Source: Gordonia lacunae
GTDB lineage: Bacteria; Actinomycetota; Actinomycetes; Mycobacteriales; Mycobacteriaceae
Length of the DNA stretch: 64,000 bases
Direction of reading: 5' to 3'
Assembly (NCBI RefSeq): GCF_002149015.1
Contig: NZ_NGFO01000004.1
Location: 62,001 to 126,000 of the forward strand
The notes under the pieces are model-generated. The model worked only from the letters and a program-made list of their open reading frames with translations. It searched no databases and was not told the DNA's origin. Positions 18,520 through 26,772 of the stretch are shown here, one piece after another. The first letter of the stretch is position 1. Each line of letters opens with the position of its first letter. The position numbers and the translations under genes were made by a program.

Positions 18520-18663
18520 TCAGCCGACGAGCTCGGCGATGTGGTTCAACGAATTACGCAGATGGTCGTCGGCACACGGCGGGAACTCGATGTACTGGCG
18601 GATGTGCGTGGGTACGGCCCACCAGTCGTAGGTCAAGGTGAGCGGCTCGGCACGCGAGCGCAT
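18520..18663 (-). CDS. 47-aa small protein, unrecognised
   Basis: Short frame with GAGG 5 nt before its ATG and about 87% G/C at codon third positions, as in real genes here. The product is acidic/aromatic with two Trp and one Cys (TYDWWAVPTHIRQYIEF in the middle, HIAELVG end). It is divergent from the PPOX gene, start codons 14 bp apart, sharing a promoter region. It could be a free small protein or the tail of a decayed gene; the frame stays open upstream of the Met without another convincing start. Confidence 0.5.
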   Translation of the reverse strand: MRSRAEPLTLTYDWWAVPTHIRQYIEFPPCADDHLRNSLNHIAELVG

Positions 18664-18677
18664 GTCATCCTCGTGAT

Positions 18678-19094
18678 ATGGACCTGCGCCTGACTCGCGA
18701 ACGTTTCGCCGCCGCCCGGTCGGTCACGCTCGCCACGGTGTCGCCCTCCGACAAACCGCACCTGGTCCCCGTCGTATGCGCAATCGATGACGACGTCATC
18801 TACACGTGCGTGGATCACAAGCCGAAACGCACCACCGCACTACGTCGTCTCGCCAACATCGCGAACAATCCCGCGGTGTCGTTCTTGGCTGACCTGTACT
18901 CCGACAACTGGGATGAACTCTGGTGGGTGCGGGTAGATGGCCAAGCGCACGTCGTCGACGCCGGTGAACCCGTCGGCAGTCACGGCATCGACACGCTGGC
19001 CGCGAAGTACCCGCAGTATCGACAACGACGGCCCGAGGGACCGGTGATCGTCGTGGAGTCCCTGACGTGGCACAGCTGGTCGGCCACCTCATAG
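18678..19094 (+). CDS. PPOX-class F420-dependent oxidoreductase
   Basis: 138 aa, split-barrel flavin-fold protein of the pyridoxamine-phosphate-oxidase-like group whose mycobacterial members bind F420. Typical features: LATVSPSDKPHLVPV (about 19-33), the KPKRTTALRRLANIANNPAVSFLADLY region (about 48-74), and a C-terminal VVESLTWHSWSA. Likely reduces or oxidises a small cofactor or pigment; substrate unknown. ATG start just after the divergent 47-aa gene. Confidence 0.8.
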   Translation: MDLRLTRERFAAARSVTLATVSPSDKPHLVPVVCAIDDDVIYTCVDHKPKRTTALRRLANIANNPAVSFLADLYSDNWDELWWVRVDGQAHVVDAGEPVGSHGIDTLAAKYPQYRQRRPEGPVIVVESLTWHSWSATS

Positions 19095-19212
19095 GCACGG
19101 CGGGACCGAGGAGGCGATCGTCACCCTTCGCCGCGCCCGGGAATGACCCGGCGCGAGCCCTCGTTGCGCGAATGGTCATCAACATCGTCCGACAAGAGGC
19201 AGAGGTGCAGTT

Positions 19213-19872
19213 GTGAAGATCGGGATCATCGGTGCGGGATTCATCGGCGGGACGCTCACGCGTCGTCTGACATCGCTCGGACACGAGGTGCGGGTGGCGA
19301 ACTCGCGCGATCCGGAGACGCTGGCCGAGCTGGCCTTCGAGACCGGCGCCACTGCGGTGTGGGCGGCCGACGCCGCAGCGGACGCCGACCTGGTGATCGT
19401 CAGCATCCCGCAGAAGAACACCCCCGACCTCGCATCGGGCATCCTCGACGCCCGCAAGGCGGGTGCTCCGGTCATCGAGACCAACAACTACTACCCGCAG
19501 CAGCGCGACGGGAAGATCGAGGCGATCGAGAACGGCACACCCGAGAGCGTCTGGGTGTCGGAACTGCTCGGCGTGCCGGTGTACAAGGTGTTCAACGGCA
19601 TCTACTGGAAGCACCTGCTGAACAAGGGCATACCCGCGGGCACCGAGGGCCGTATCGCGCTGCCGATCGCCGGCGACGACCCGGCCGGCAAGGAGATCGT
19701 GTTCCGCGTCGTCGACGAACTCGGGTTCGATCCGGTCGATGCCGGTCCGCTCGCCGAGTCGTGGCGTCAGCAGCCGGGGACTCCGGTGTACGGCAAGGAC
19801 TTCGGTGTCGACGACACGATCAGGGCACTCGCCGAGGCATCGCCCGAACGCACCGCGGAATGGCGCGCCTGA
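19213..19872 (+). CDS. NADPH-binding oxidoreductase, F420:NADP reductase-like
   Basis: 219 aa. Single Rossmann domain with GAGFIGGTL (about 7-15), NSRDPETL after strand 2 (the Ser-Arg pair indicates NADP(H)), VIVSIPQKN (about 61-69) and ETNNYYPQ (about 91-98). Short, single-domain COG2085 proteins include F420-dependent NADP reductases and ferric-reductase-like proteins. GTG start at 19213. No operon partner within 100 bp. Confidence 0.75.
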   Translation: MKIGIIGAGFIGGTLTRRLTSLGHEVRVANSRDPETLAELAFETGATAVWAADAAADADLVIVSIPQKNTPDLASGILDARKAGAPVIETNNYYPQQRDGKIEAIENGTPESVWVSELLGVPVYKVFNGIYWKHLLNKGIPAGTEGRIALPIAGDDPAGKEIVFRVVDELGFDPVDAGPLAESWRQQPGTPVYGKDFGVDDTIRALAEASPERTAEWRA

Positions 19873-19911
19873 CGCACCCTCGCCAAGGGGGCGGCACGCC
19901 ACGGCGTGAGA

Positions 19912-20673
19912 TCACCGACGCTTCGGACGTCCGGACCCGCGCCGCGCACTCTTGCCGGGAATCTTCCCGGCCGCCTCGCGTGCCGCCCTCTTCGCCGCCG
20001 CCTTCTCCTTGGCCGATCGCTTGGGCGCCTCGCCGGTGCGTCCACGCGATGACGTCGGCTTGCGGCCGCGCACGATGCCGATGAACGCGTCGGCCGACTC
20101 CGTTGTCGGAGCGGGCCACAGGAGCCCCACCGCACTCGTCGGCGCGTCGATCACCGGACGGTAGACGAGGTCCTTGCGGTGGTGCAGACGCGCCAGCGAC
20201 TGCGGCACGAGCAGGACACCGACGCCGGCCGCGACGAGTTCGACTGCGTCACCGGTGGTCTCGGGACGGTGCTCCACCGCCACACCCGGGCGGTCCGGCA
20301 CGGTCAACGGCTCGTCCAGCGGCCACAGGAACTGTTCGTCGGCGAGATCGGCCACCGTCATCTCCTCACCCGCGGTGAGGACGTGGTCCTTCGGCACGAC
20401 GACGACGGTGCTCTCCTCGTACAGTTCGATGGTGTGGTGCTGCCGCGCATCGCCGTACCGGAGCGCCTCCGGCAACCGCGTGATCGCCATGTGCACGCGC
20501 CCCTCACCGACCGCCTCGGCACAGTCGGCGACGTCGAGCGCGACGAGTTCCAGCGGCACCTCGGGACGACGTTCCGCCCAGATCCCGACCCATTTGCTCG
20601 GTGTGACCCCCGGGACGTACGCCAGCCGGAACACGGGGGCCTCGTCGGCTGCGTGAACGTCGGGTGTGGTCAC
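19912..20673 (-). CDS. LysR-type effector domain without DNA-binding domain, with basic tail
   Basis: About 253 aa. Residues 15 to about 205 match the periplasmic-binding-like effector domain of LysR regulators (RLAYVPGVTPSKWV start, VAAGVGVLLVPQSLARL), but the N-terminal winged helix is absent. The last 50 residues are Lys/Arg/Ala rich (RSAKEKAAAKRAAREAAGK), similar to histone-like tails. GTG at 20673 chosen; TTG at 20679 is possible. Divergent from the DUF5997 gene with only 32 bp between starts. It may be a ligand sensor whose tail binds DNA non-specifically; inference. Confidence 0.75.
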   Translation of the reverse strand: MTTPDVHAADEAPVFRLAYVPGVTPSKWVGIWAERRPEVPLELVALDVADCAEAVGEGRVHMAITRLPEALRYGDARQHHTIELYEESTVVVVPKDHVLTAGEEMTVADLADEQFLWPLDEPLTVPDRPGVAVEHRPETTGDAVELVAAGVGVLLVPQSLARLHHRKDLVYRPVIDAPTSAVGLLWPAPTTESADAFIGIVRGRKPTSSRGRTGEAPKRSAKEKAAAKRAAREAAGKIPGKSARRGSGRPKRR

Positions 20674-20693
20674 GCCCAAAGGCTACCGCCCGA

Positions 20694-20699
20694 TACCCT
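20694..20699 (+). promoter_or_regulatory. -10 element, leaderless DUF5997 gene
   Basis: TACCCT ends 6 nt before the ATG at 20706, the spacing expected if transcription starts at the start codon. Confidence 0.4.
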
Positions 20700-20705
20700 C
20701 GACGA

Positions 20706-21104
20706 ATGAGCTCGCAGTCGATGAAGCCGGCCACCGCCGCCAAGAAGCTGGACGTGTACCTGCCGGCCACTCCTGCGGAGTTCCAGCAGGGCCCGATCAC
20801 CCGGGCCGAACTCGCCGCCCTGCAGGCCGACCCGCCGGAGTGGCTCCGCACACTGCGCGCCGACGGCCCCCACCCGAAGAACCTGGTCGCCGCCCGGCTC
20901 GGCATCTCCAACTCGGGGCTCGTCCGCGGTGGCATCACCGAGGCCCTCACGACAGCGCAGATCGACGCCCTCCTCAGCGAGATGCCCGAGTGGCTGGCCG
21001 CCGAGCGCGCCACCCAGATCGAGGTCCGGCGCGAGGAACGGCGCGTCAAGTCCCTCCACGCCGACAAGCAACGCGCCCGCGACGAGGACGACGCGGACAG
21101 CTGA
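20706..21104 (+). CDS. DUF5997 family protein
   Basis: 132 aa, conserved actinobacterial protein without known function. PATPAEFQQGPITRAELAALQADPPEWL (about 17-44) is followed by HPKNLVAARLGISNSGLVRGGI, which looks like a small helix-turn-helix, and a charged C-terminal helix (RREERRVKSLHADKQRARDED). Divergent from the LysR-effector gene; in a DNA-binding role it could supply the missing DNA-binding half. ATG chosen over a longer open frame starting at 20664 because the homology-like part begins here and a -10 element fits. Confidence 0.75.
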   Translation: MSSQSMKPATAAKKLDVYLPATPAEFQQGPITRAELAALQADPPEWLRTLRADGPHPKNLVAARLGISNSGLVRGGITEALTTAQIDALLSEMPEWLAAERATQIEVRREERRVKSLHADKQRARDEDDADS

Positions 21105-21172
21105 CGCGCCGAACCCGCCGCGGCGGGCGACGAGTCCCTCCTACGGCGAACCCTGCTCCACCACACCATCTC

Positions 21173-21766
21173 TCAGCTCTCGGACCCCAGCCCTGTCAGG
21201 TACTCCCGCAGGACTCGCTGCGCGCGGGCCGGCGACTCGGTGTCGGCCAGGAGCAGGTGCATCGCCAAGCCGTCGACGAGGGCGTGCACCGCGATCGCCT
21301 GCGAGTCGAGATCACGGCCCGCGCCGACCAGCCCGTGCTCGTCGAGGATGCCCAGCACCGTCCGGCAGAGCGAACGCAGTCCGTCGTGTGCCTCGCGTGC
21401 AGCAGCAGCGAGACCAGGATGTGCCACCGACTCGGTCACCATCGCGATGTTGACGTGCATCTCGACGCGCCGGTCGTCGTCGAGCGGTAGCACCTCGGAC
21501 AACACGGCCTCGGCCCAGCGCAGCGGGTTGCGAATCCGGTCGTGCCGGCGGATACGGAGCGCCACCCGCTCATAGATCAATCGCATCGAGAACTCGAGCA
21601 GCTCTTCCTTGTCCGCGAAGACGTGCCGGAGCGAGCCCACCGAGATGCTCGCCTCCGCCGCCACCTCGCGGACCGACATCCCGGAAGCCCCTTCGCGCAA
21701 CACGATCCGCCAGAGGGCCTCGGCAATCTCGGCGCGTCGCTCATCCCGGTCGATCAACTTGGGCAT
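21173..21766 (-). CDS. TetR-family regulator divergent from DUF418 gene
   Basis: About 197 aa. N-terminal helix-turn-helix MSVREVAAEASISVGSLRHVFADKEELL (about 30-57); helical C-domain of the BetI/TetR_C_6-like kind (EVLPLDDDRRVEMHVNIAM). Start at 21766 (MPKLIDRD); an ATG 18 bp upstream is possible. A palindrome overlaps the 5' region. Likely controls itself and the DUF418 membrane gene. Confidence 0.88.
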   Translation of the reverse strand: MPKLIDRDERRAEIAEALWRIVLREGASGMSVREVAAEASISVGSLRHVFADKEELLEFSMRLIYERVALRIRRHDRIRNPLRWAEAVLSEVLPLDDDRRVEMHVNIAMVTESVAHPGLAAAAREAHDGLRSLCRTVLGILDEHGLVGAGRDLDSQAIAVHALVDGLAMHLLLADTESPARAQRVLREYLTGLGSES

Positions 21767-21775
21767 TGACTCATG

Positions 21776-21793
21776 GTAGTACACCCGTGCTAC
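21776..21793. promoter_or_regulatory. imperfect palindromic operator
   Basis: GTAGTACACCCGTGCTAC: outer GTAG/CTAC arms are perfect and the next bases nearly so. A second related half-site, TAGCACGG, lies at 21811-21818. Located between the divergent TetR and DUF418 starts. Confidence 0.55.
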
Positions 21794-21843
21794 GTTGACC
21801 CGAGTTTTGATAGCACGGATGTGTCAACAAAGAGCGGAGAACG

Positions 21844-23019
21844 ATGGCGACCCGACACGCGGCACTCGACGTCCTGCGCGGCATCGCGATCCTGGGCACC
21901 CTCGCCACCAACATCTGGATCTTCACCAACCCGGACGGGCTCGTCGGGTACATCCAGGGCACCCACCACGCCACCGGTTCCTGGGCGCCGGCCGAAGATC
22001 TCCTGCAGCAGCTCGCCCAGGGCAAGTTCCTGGGCCTGCTGACGATCATGTTCGGGATCGGACTGGCCATCCAGCAGCGGTCGGCCGTTCGACGAGGCCG
22101 ACCCTGGCCCGGCCGGTACTACTGGCGAGCCGCATTGCTCTTCGTCGACGGCCTGATCAACTACTTCCTCTTCACCGAGTTCGACGTCCTCATGGGATAC
22201 GCGGTCACCGGGCTCATCGTCGCCTACCTGTTGTCCATGCGAGTTCGGCGCCAGTACGTCGCCATCGCGGTCGCCGCGTCGACACACGTTGCCCTGCTCG
22301 GCCTGGTGACGTGGGCCCTTCTCGCCGCGCCTGCGCCGGCGAACGGCAACAGAGGACTCTCTCCGAATCCCTACGCCGACGGCAGCTTCGTCGATCTCAT
22401 CGCATTCCGCGCCGAGAACCTGCTGATGTTCCGCGCCGAGGTCGTCTTCATCCTGCCGATGTCGATCGCGCTCTTCCTCGTCGGCGCCGCCCTGCTACGC
22501 GCCGGCATTCTGGAACCACGCGGCGCCCGGCTTCGGCGGCGCCTGCTGGTCGGCGGGCTGGGGGTCGCCCTCCCCCTCGACCTCGCGGTCGGGCTGGCCG
22601 GTGGCGACGCCGGACTGGTCGTCGGACGATACGGGCTGGCGCCGATCGTCGCACTGGGGCTGCTCGCCTGGGTCGCCGGGCATTACGCCGACGGTCACGC
22701 TCCCGGTCGGTGCGGCCGCGCGTTGACACCGGTCGGACGGATGGCGTTGTCCTGCTATGTCTTCCAGAACGCCATCGCGGGAGCCGTCTGTTACGGCTGG
22801 GGGATGGGCCTCGCGCAGCACCTCGACGGCACGACGCTGGTCCCGGCCACCGTCGCCCTCTATCTCGCCATCGCCGCGGTCCTCATGATGTTCTCCCACT
22901 TCTGGCTCAGCCGATTCGAACGGGGCCCCCTCGAGTGGCTCTGGCACCGCGGCTATGACCGCATCACCGCTTCCGCCGACCGGCGGATGTCGCCCCGGCG
23001 CGTGGCGGCGCCGCGGTGA
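21844..23019 (+). CDS. DUF418 multi-span membrane protein
   Basis: 391 aa. Begins RHAALDVLRGIAILGTLATNIWIF, the acyltransferase-3/DUF418 (YeiB-like) opening, and ends with the DUF418 features GRMALSCYVFQNAIAGAVCYGWG (about 299-321) and FSHFWLSRFERGPLEWLWH. About ten membrane spans. Family function is not known; relatives are proposed to move or modify small envelope molecules. ATG start, 78 bp from the divergent TetR start. Confidence 0.82.
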   Translation: MATRHAALDVLRGIAILGTLATNIWIFTNPDGLVGYIQGTHHATGSWAPAEDLLQQLAQGKFLGLLTIMFGIGLAIQQRSAVRRGRPWPGRYYWRAALLFVDGLINYFLFTEFDVLMGYAVTGLIVAYLLSMRVRRQYVAIAVAASTHVALLGLVTWALLAAPAPANGNRGLSPNPYADGSFVDLIAFRAENLLMFRAEVVFILPMSIALFLVGAALLRAGILEPRGARLRRRLLVGGLGVALPLDLAVGLAGGDAGLVVGRYGLAPIVALGLLAWVAGHYADGHAPGRCGRALTPVGRMALSCYVFQNAIAGAVCYGWGMGLAQHLDGTTLVPATVALYLAIAAVLMMFSHFWLSRFERGPLEWLWHRGYDRITASADRRMSPRRVAAPR

Positions 23020-23118
23020 CCGCCGCCCGACCGCAGGTCAGTGCGCCCGGCGGGGTGGGTTAGGCACCCACACCGCGGGGTACCCGACGCGCACCATCGT
23101 CCGATCGAGGAGTGAGTC

Positions 23119-23640
23119 GTGGACACCGCCATCTGGATCATCATCGCCGTCGTCGTCGTGATCGTCATCCTTGCGCTCGTGTTGTTGCTGATGCGTCAGC
23201 AGAAGGCACGCCGACGGGTACAAGCCGAGGAGATCAGGCAGAACGCCGCCCAGCAGGTCTCATCGGTTCGCCATCGAGAGGCCGTCGCCGAGGAGGCCGA
23301 CGCCCGGGCCCGCCAGGCCAAGGCCGAGGCGGACGCGAAAGCAGCCGAGGCCAAGCGTCTTCAGGAGCAGGCTCGCCACCACCAGGGACACGCCGCGGAG
23401 TCGCGGCAGGAGGTTGAGAGCGAGTTCGCACGCGCGGATCGACTCGACCCCGACGTTCGACGCAACGCCGACGGACGGAACCCCGACGGACGGAACCCCG
23501 ACGGACGCAACGCCGACGGACGGGACGACCCGAACACCGCGGGCCGGCACGCCGGACAGCCGTCGAACAACCCGATCGATCCGCGTCACCGCCCCGGCGC
23601 CGATCCCCGCGGAGATCAGACGCCGCCGAACGCCCGCTGA
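23119..23640 (+). CDS. membrane-anchored coiled-coil protein with pentapeptide repeats
   Basis: 173 aa, no recognised family. One N-terminal span (IWIIIAVVVVIVILALVLLL, about 5-24), then a long charged Ala/Glu/Gln helix (about 27-110, probable coiled coil), then four RN(A/P)DG pentapeptides and a hydrophilic Pro/Asp/Arg tail. Small proteins with this layout occur widely in mycolata, often as unannotated envelope proteins. GTG start. The repeat tract is annotated separately. Confidence 0.7.
   Translation: MDTAIWIIIAVVVVIVILALVLLLMRQQKARRRVQAEEIRQNAAQQVSSVRHREAVAEEADARARQAKAEADAKAAEAKRLQEQARHHQGHAAESRQEVESEFARADRLDPDVRRNADGRNPDGRNPDGRNADGRDDPNTAGRHAGQPSNNPIDPRHRPGADPRGDQTPPNAR
23461..23520 (+). 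repeat. four 15-bp tandem repeats inside the coding sequence
   Basis: Units 23461-23475, 23476-23490, 23491-23505 and 23506-23520; the two inner units are identical and the two outer units are identical (CGCAACGCCGACGGA). In frame, each adds five residues, so copy number may vary between strains without frameshift. Confidence 0.85.
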
Positions 23641-23713
23641 GATCGCCCGGCGCGGAGTCGACCCGACGGTGAGCGACCCGGCTCACACCGGTATCGAGGT
23701 GTGACCGAGCAGT

Positions 23714-23764
23714 TCGACAAAAGTGGTACTCAGTACCGAGTGTGAGTGGCTATCATTTTGTCGA
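23714..23764. promoter_or_regulatory. nested inverted repeats upstream of the MMPL gene
   Basis: Perfect 9-bp arms TCGACAAAA (23714-23722) and TTTTGTCGA (23756-23764) flank a perfect GGTACTCAGTACC palindrome (23725-23737) and an overlapping near-palindrome ACTCAGTACCGAGT (23728-23741). Probable site of the TetR encoded at 26076 and of transcription initiation for mmpL. Confidence 0.65.
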
Positions 23765-23821
23765 TCACCTGCCGCGCCCGTCGGGGGCCGGTCTCGCGAA
23801 GCACCGGAAGGTTTCCACGTC

Positions 23822-26038
23822 ATGGCGTCGTACTTGTTCGCACTCGGGAGGTTCTCCTTCCGGCACAAATGGGCGGTGATCGCGGCCTGGCTGGTCGCGC
23901 TGATCGCGGTCGCCGGTCTCGTCGGCACATTGCAGCCGAAGTTCGCCAAGGACTTCAGCCTGCCCGGAACCGACTCCGGCATCGCCACCGAACAGGTCCA
24001 GGACTACTTCCCGCAGGTGATGCAGCAACAGGAGCGGGCGTCCACCAGCATCCTGGTCGCCGCAGAGGGTGGCCTGCAGAATCACACCGCGCAGCTCGAG
24101 GCGCTCGCCGAGGACCTCCGGACCCTGCCGGACGTCATCGATCCGCAGACCGTCGTGAGCCCGCTGGTCGTCGCGGCGGCCCAGCCCGCTCTGGCACCGA
24201 CGGTCGTCGGCGACAACGGACGGGTCGGCTTGATCCAGGTCCGCCAGAACATCGAGATGCTCGACCTCACCGTCGAGAACAAGGACGAGCTGCTCACGAT
24301 CCTCGAGGAGAACAGCCGAGACGGTCTGCAGGTGGAGGCCACCGGGTCGCTGATGCAGGTCATGGAACCGGGCGGAGCCGCCGAATTGATCGGCTTCGCA
24401 GTCGCTTTCGTCGTGATGATCGTTGCGTTCGGCGCATTGATCGCCGCATTCATACCGCTCGTGACCGCCATCGTCGGCGTCTCGATCACAATCATGCTGC
24501 TCAACCTGTCCGCCGAAGTCCTGTCGATCAACGAGTCGGCGACGGCCATCGTCACCATGCTCGGCATCGCGGTGTCCATCGACTACGCGCTGTTCATCGT
24601 CTCGCGCTATCGAGCCGAACTCCGGCGCGGCGGAGCACCCGAAGACGCGGCGGGACGCGCAGTCGGCACTGCCGGGTCCGCGGTCGTGTTCGCCGGTCTG
24701 ACGGTCATCATCGCGGTCGTCGCGCTGGTCGTCATCGGCATCCCGATCATCACCCAGATGGGTGCCGGCGCCGGCGTCGCGGTCCTGATCGCCGTCCTGG
24801 CCGCGCTCACCCTGATCCCCGCGCTCCTCGGCGCGTTCGGTCGATTCGCCTTCGTACCGAAGATCCCGTGGATCAAGCACGCCGAGGAATCCGAGACGAG
24901 TGACACCCTCGGCACCCGCGTGGGCCGCACCGTCGTGAAGTGGCCGATCCCGTTCATCGTCCTCGGCCTGCTCGCGCTCGCCGGCGCGGCGATCCCGGCC
25001 ACCAAGCTCGAGCTCGGGCTGTCGCTGACCAGCGAAGCCGAGGCGCCCGCGCAGGAACTGCTGAGCCGCGGATTCGGCGAGGGCATCAACGGACCACTGC
25101 TCGTCGTCGTGCACGACGAGGACGGTCAGATCAAGGTCGCCGCCGACGAGACCGTCCGGCACATCGCCGGACTCGGCGACGTCGCCAACGCCGCCGCGCT
25201 CACCTGGACAGGCAACGAAGGCGGCCAGAACGGCAACACCGCGCTCATCATCGTGACGCCGGAGAGCTCACCGTCGTCGCAGGCCACGCACCAACTCATG
25301 GAACAGATCCGCGCATTCGCGCCGACCGTCGAGGAGCGTGGCGCCGAACTGCACGTCGGTGGCCAGACCGCGATCATGTCGGACCTGTCGCAGAAGCTCG
25401 ACGACGCGCTCATCCCCTACCTGGTGGTCGTCGTCGGCCTCGCGTTCCTGATCATGATCGGCGTGTTCCGCTCGCTGTGGGTTCCGCTCGTCGGCACCCT
25501 CGGCTTCATCTTCTCCGTCCTCGCGACCTTCGGCATCACCGTCGCGATCTTCCAGGAGGGGTGGCTCGGGCTCATCACGCAGACCCAGCCGATCATCTCC
25601 TTCCTGCCGATCTTCCTGATCGGCGTGGTGTTCGGACTCGCGATGGACTACCAGGTGTTCCTGGTGACGCGAATGCGGGAGGAGTACATCCACGGCCTGT
25701 CCGCCAAGGAGGCGATCGTGGCCGGCTACCGTCACGGCGCCCGGGTGGTGACCTCGGCGGCGATCATCATGATCAGCGTCTTCGCGGCGTTCATGCTCTC
25801 TCCGGAGACGACCGCCAAGATGATGGGATTCGCCCTGGCTGCGGCTGTGTTCTTCGACGCCTTCGTGATCCGCATGCTGGTCGTGCCCGCGGTCATCGCG
25901 CTGCTCGGCGACCGCGCCTGGGGACTGCCGCGCTGGCTCGACCGCTTCGTGATCAACTTCGACATCGAGGGCGAAGCCGTCCGCCATCGCGGACTCGAGG
26001 AGCCGGACGACACCAAGACCCCCGTTCCGGCGAACTGA
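23822..26038 (+). CDS. MMPL-family RND transporter
   Basis: 738 aa. Two MMPL halves, each with a large extracytoplasmic loop after the first span and a bundle of spans. The proton-relay Asp-Tyr pairs of MmpL proteins are present: AVSIDYALFIVSRYRAE (about 256-272) and GLAMDYQVFLVTRMREEY (about 603-620). Shorter than lipid exporters such as MmpL3 and lacking their long C-terminal domain. Proton-driven export of a lipid or hydrophobic drug is likely. ATG at 23822 with GGAAGG about 10 nt upstream; an earlier in-frame ATG at 23723 lies inside the operator region. TetR follows after 37 bp. Confidence 0.9.
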   Translation: MASYLFALGRFSFRHKWAVIAAWLVALIAVAGLVGTLQPKFAKDFSLPGTDSGIATEQVQDYFPQVMQQQERASTSILVAAEGGLQNHTAQLEALAEDLRTLPDVIDPQTVVSPLVVAAAQPALAPTVVGDNGRVGLIQVRQNIEMLDLTVENKDELLTILEENSRDGLQVEATGSLMQVMEPGGAAELIGFAVAFVVMIVAFGALIAAFIPLVTAIVGVSITIMLLNLSAEVLSINESATAIVTMLGIAVSIDYALFIVSRYRAELRRGGAPEDAAGRAVGTAGSAVVFAGLTVIIAVVALVVIGIPIITQMGAGAGVAVLIAVLAALTLIPALLGAFGRFAFVPKIPWIKHAEESETSDTLGTRVGRTVVKWPIPFIVLGLLALAGAAIPATKLELGLSLTSEAEAPAQELLSRGFGEGINGPLLVVVHDEDGQIKVAADETVRHIAGLGDVANAAALTWTGNEGGQNGNTALIIVTPESSPSSQATHQLMEQIRAFAPTVEERGAELHVGGQTAIMSDLSQKLDDALIPYLVVVVGLAFLIMIGVFRSLWVPLVGTLGFIFSVLATFGITVAIFQEGWLGLITQTQPIISFLPIFLIGVVFGLAMDYQVFLVTRMREEYIHGLSAKEAIVAGYRHGARVVTSAAIIMISVFAAFMLSPETTAKMMGFALAAAVFFDAFVIRMLVVPAVIALLGDRAWGLPRWLDRFVINFDIEGEAVRHRGLEEPDDTKTPVPAN

Positions 26039-26075
26039 CCAGCTGCACAACCCTTTCCACGATGAGTGAGCACAC

Positions 26076-26762
26076 ATGGGCGACTGCCTGACGGTGCACG
26101 CCACCTCCGACGCCCCGGGACCGACCCCGGGGCGTCGGATCGGCCTGCGCGAACAGAACAAACTGCGCACCCGCACTGCGATCCGGCAGGCCGCGGTCAC
26201 GCTGATCGCCGAACAGGGATACGCCAAGACCACCGTCGAGCAGATCGCCGAGGCCGCCGGCGTCTCGCACACCACCTTCTTCCGCTACTTCCCATCGAAG
26301 GAGCAGGTGGTCGTCGGTGACGAGCACCTGCACGCCGAGGCGCAGGCGATCATCGAGTCGATGCCGCCCGGGCTCAGCCACTTCGACCTCATCCGGCGCC
26401 TGATGACCGAGCTGCACCGCCTGACCGACGACGACCCCTGGGTCGGCAATCCCCTACGCATGCAGCTCATCCGCACCGAACCACTGCTGCAGAAGACCTT
26501 CCAGGTCGAATCCGAGCGCATGATCTCGGACATGACCCAGCTCATCGCCGACTACCTCCGGGTCGCACCCGACGACTTCCGGCTCAAGGTCTTCCTCGAT
26601 GCGGTCGCGGGGGTCACCTTCCATCTGGCCACCGAGATCGACGAGAACCGCGAGATGCCACAGCTCGAGACCACCCTGCGCGCGATCGACCTGCTCGAGC
26701 AGGGGTTGCCGGTCGGTTCGACGGACCCGGCTGACCGTTCGCCCGGCAAACATTCCGACTAG
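26076..26762 (+). CDS. TetR-family regulator of the MMPL operon
   Basis: 228 aa. HTH at about 50-80 (TTVEQIAEAAGVSHTTFFRYFPSKEQVV), preceded by a basic RTRTAIRQAAVTLIAEQGYAKT helix, in the AcrR-like style. C-domain contains FHLATEIDENREMPQLETTLRAIDLLEQGL. Co-oriented with and 37 bp after the MMPL gene, so probably co-transcribed and autoregulatory through the palindrome upstream of mmpL. Its stop codon (TAG at 26760) overlaps the next gene's -10. Confidence 0.9.
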   Translation: MGDCLTVHATSDAPGPTPGRRIGLREQNKLRTRTAIRQAAVTLIAEQGYAKTTVEQIAEAAGVSHTTFFRYFPSKEQVVVGDEHLHAEAQAIIESMPPGLSHFDLIRRLMTELHRLTDDDPWVGNPLRMQLIRTEPLLQKTFQVESERMISDMTQLIADYLRVAPDDFRLKVFLDAVAGVTFHLATEIDENREMPQLETTLRAIDLLEQGLPVGSTDPADRSPGKHSD

Positions 26763-26765
26763 TAT
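26760..26765 (+). promoter_or_regulatory. -10 element, leaderless PAP2 phosphatase gene
   Basis: TAGTAT overlapping the upstream stop codon, 7 nt before the GTG at 26773. Confidence 0.5.
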
Positions 26766-26772
26766 TCGGGCC

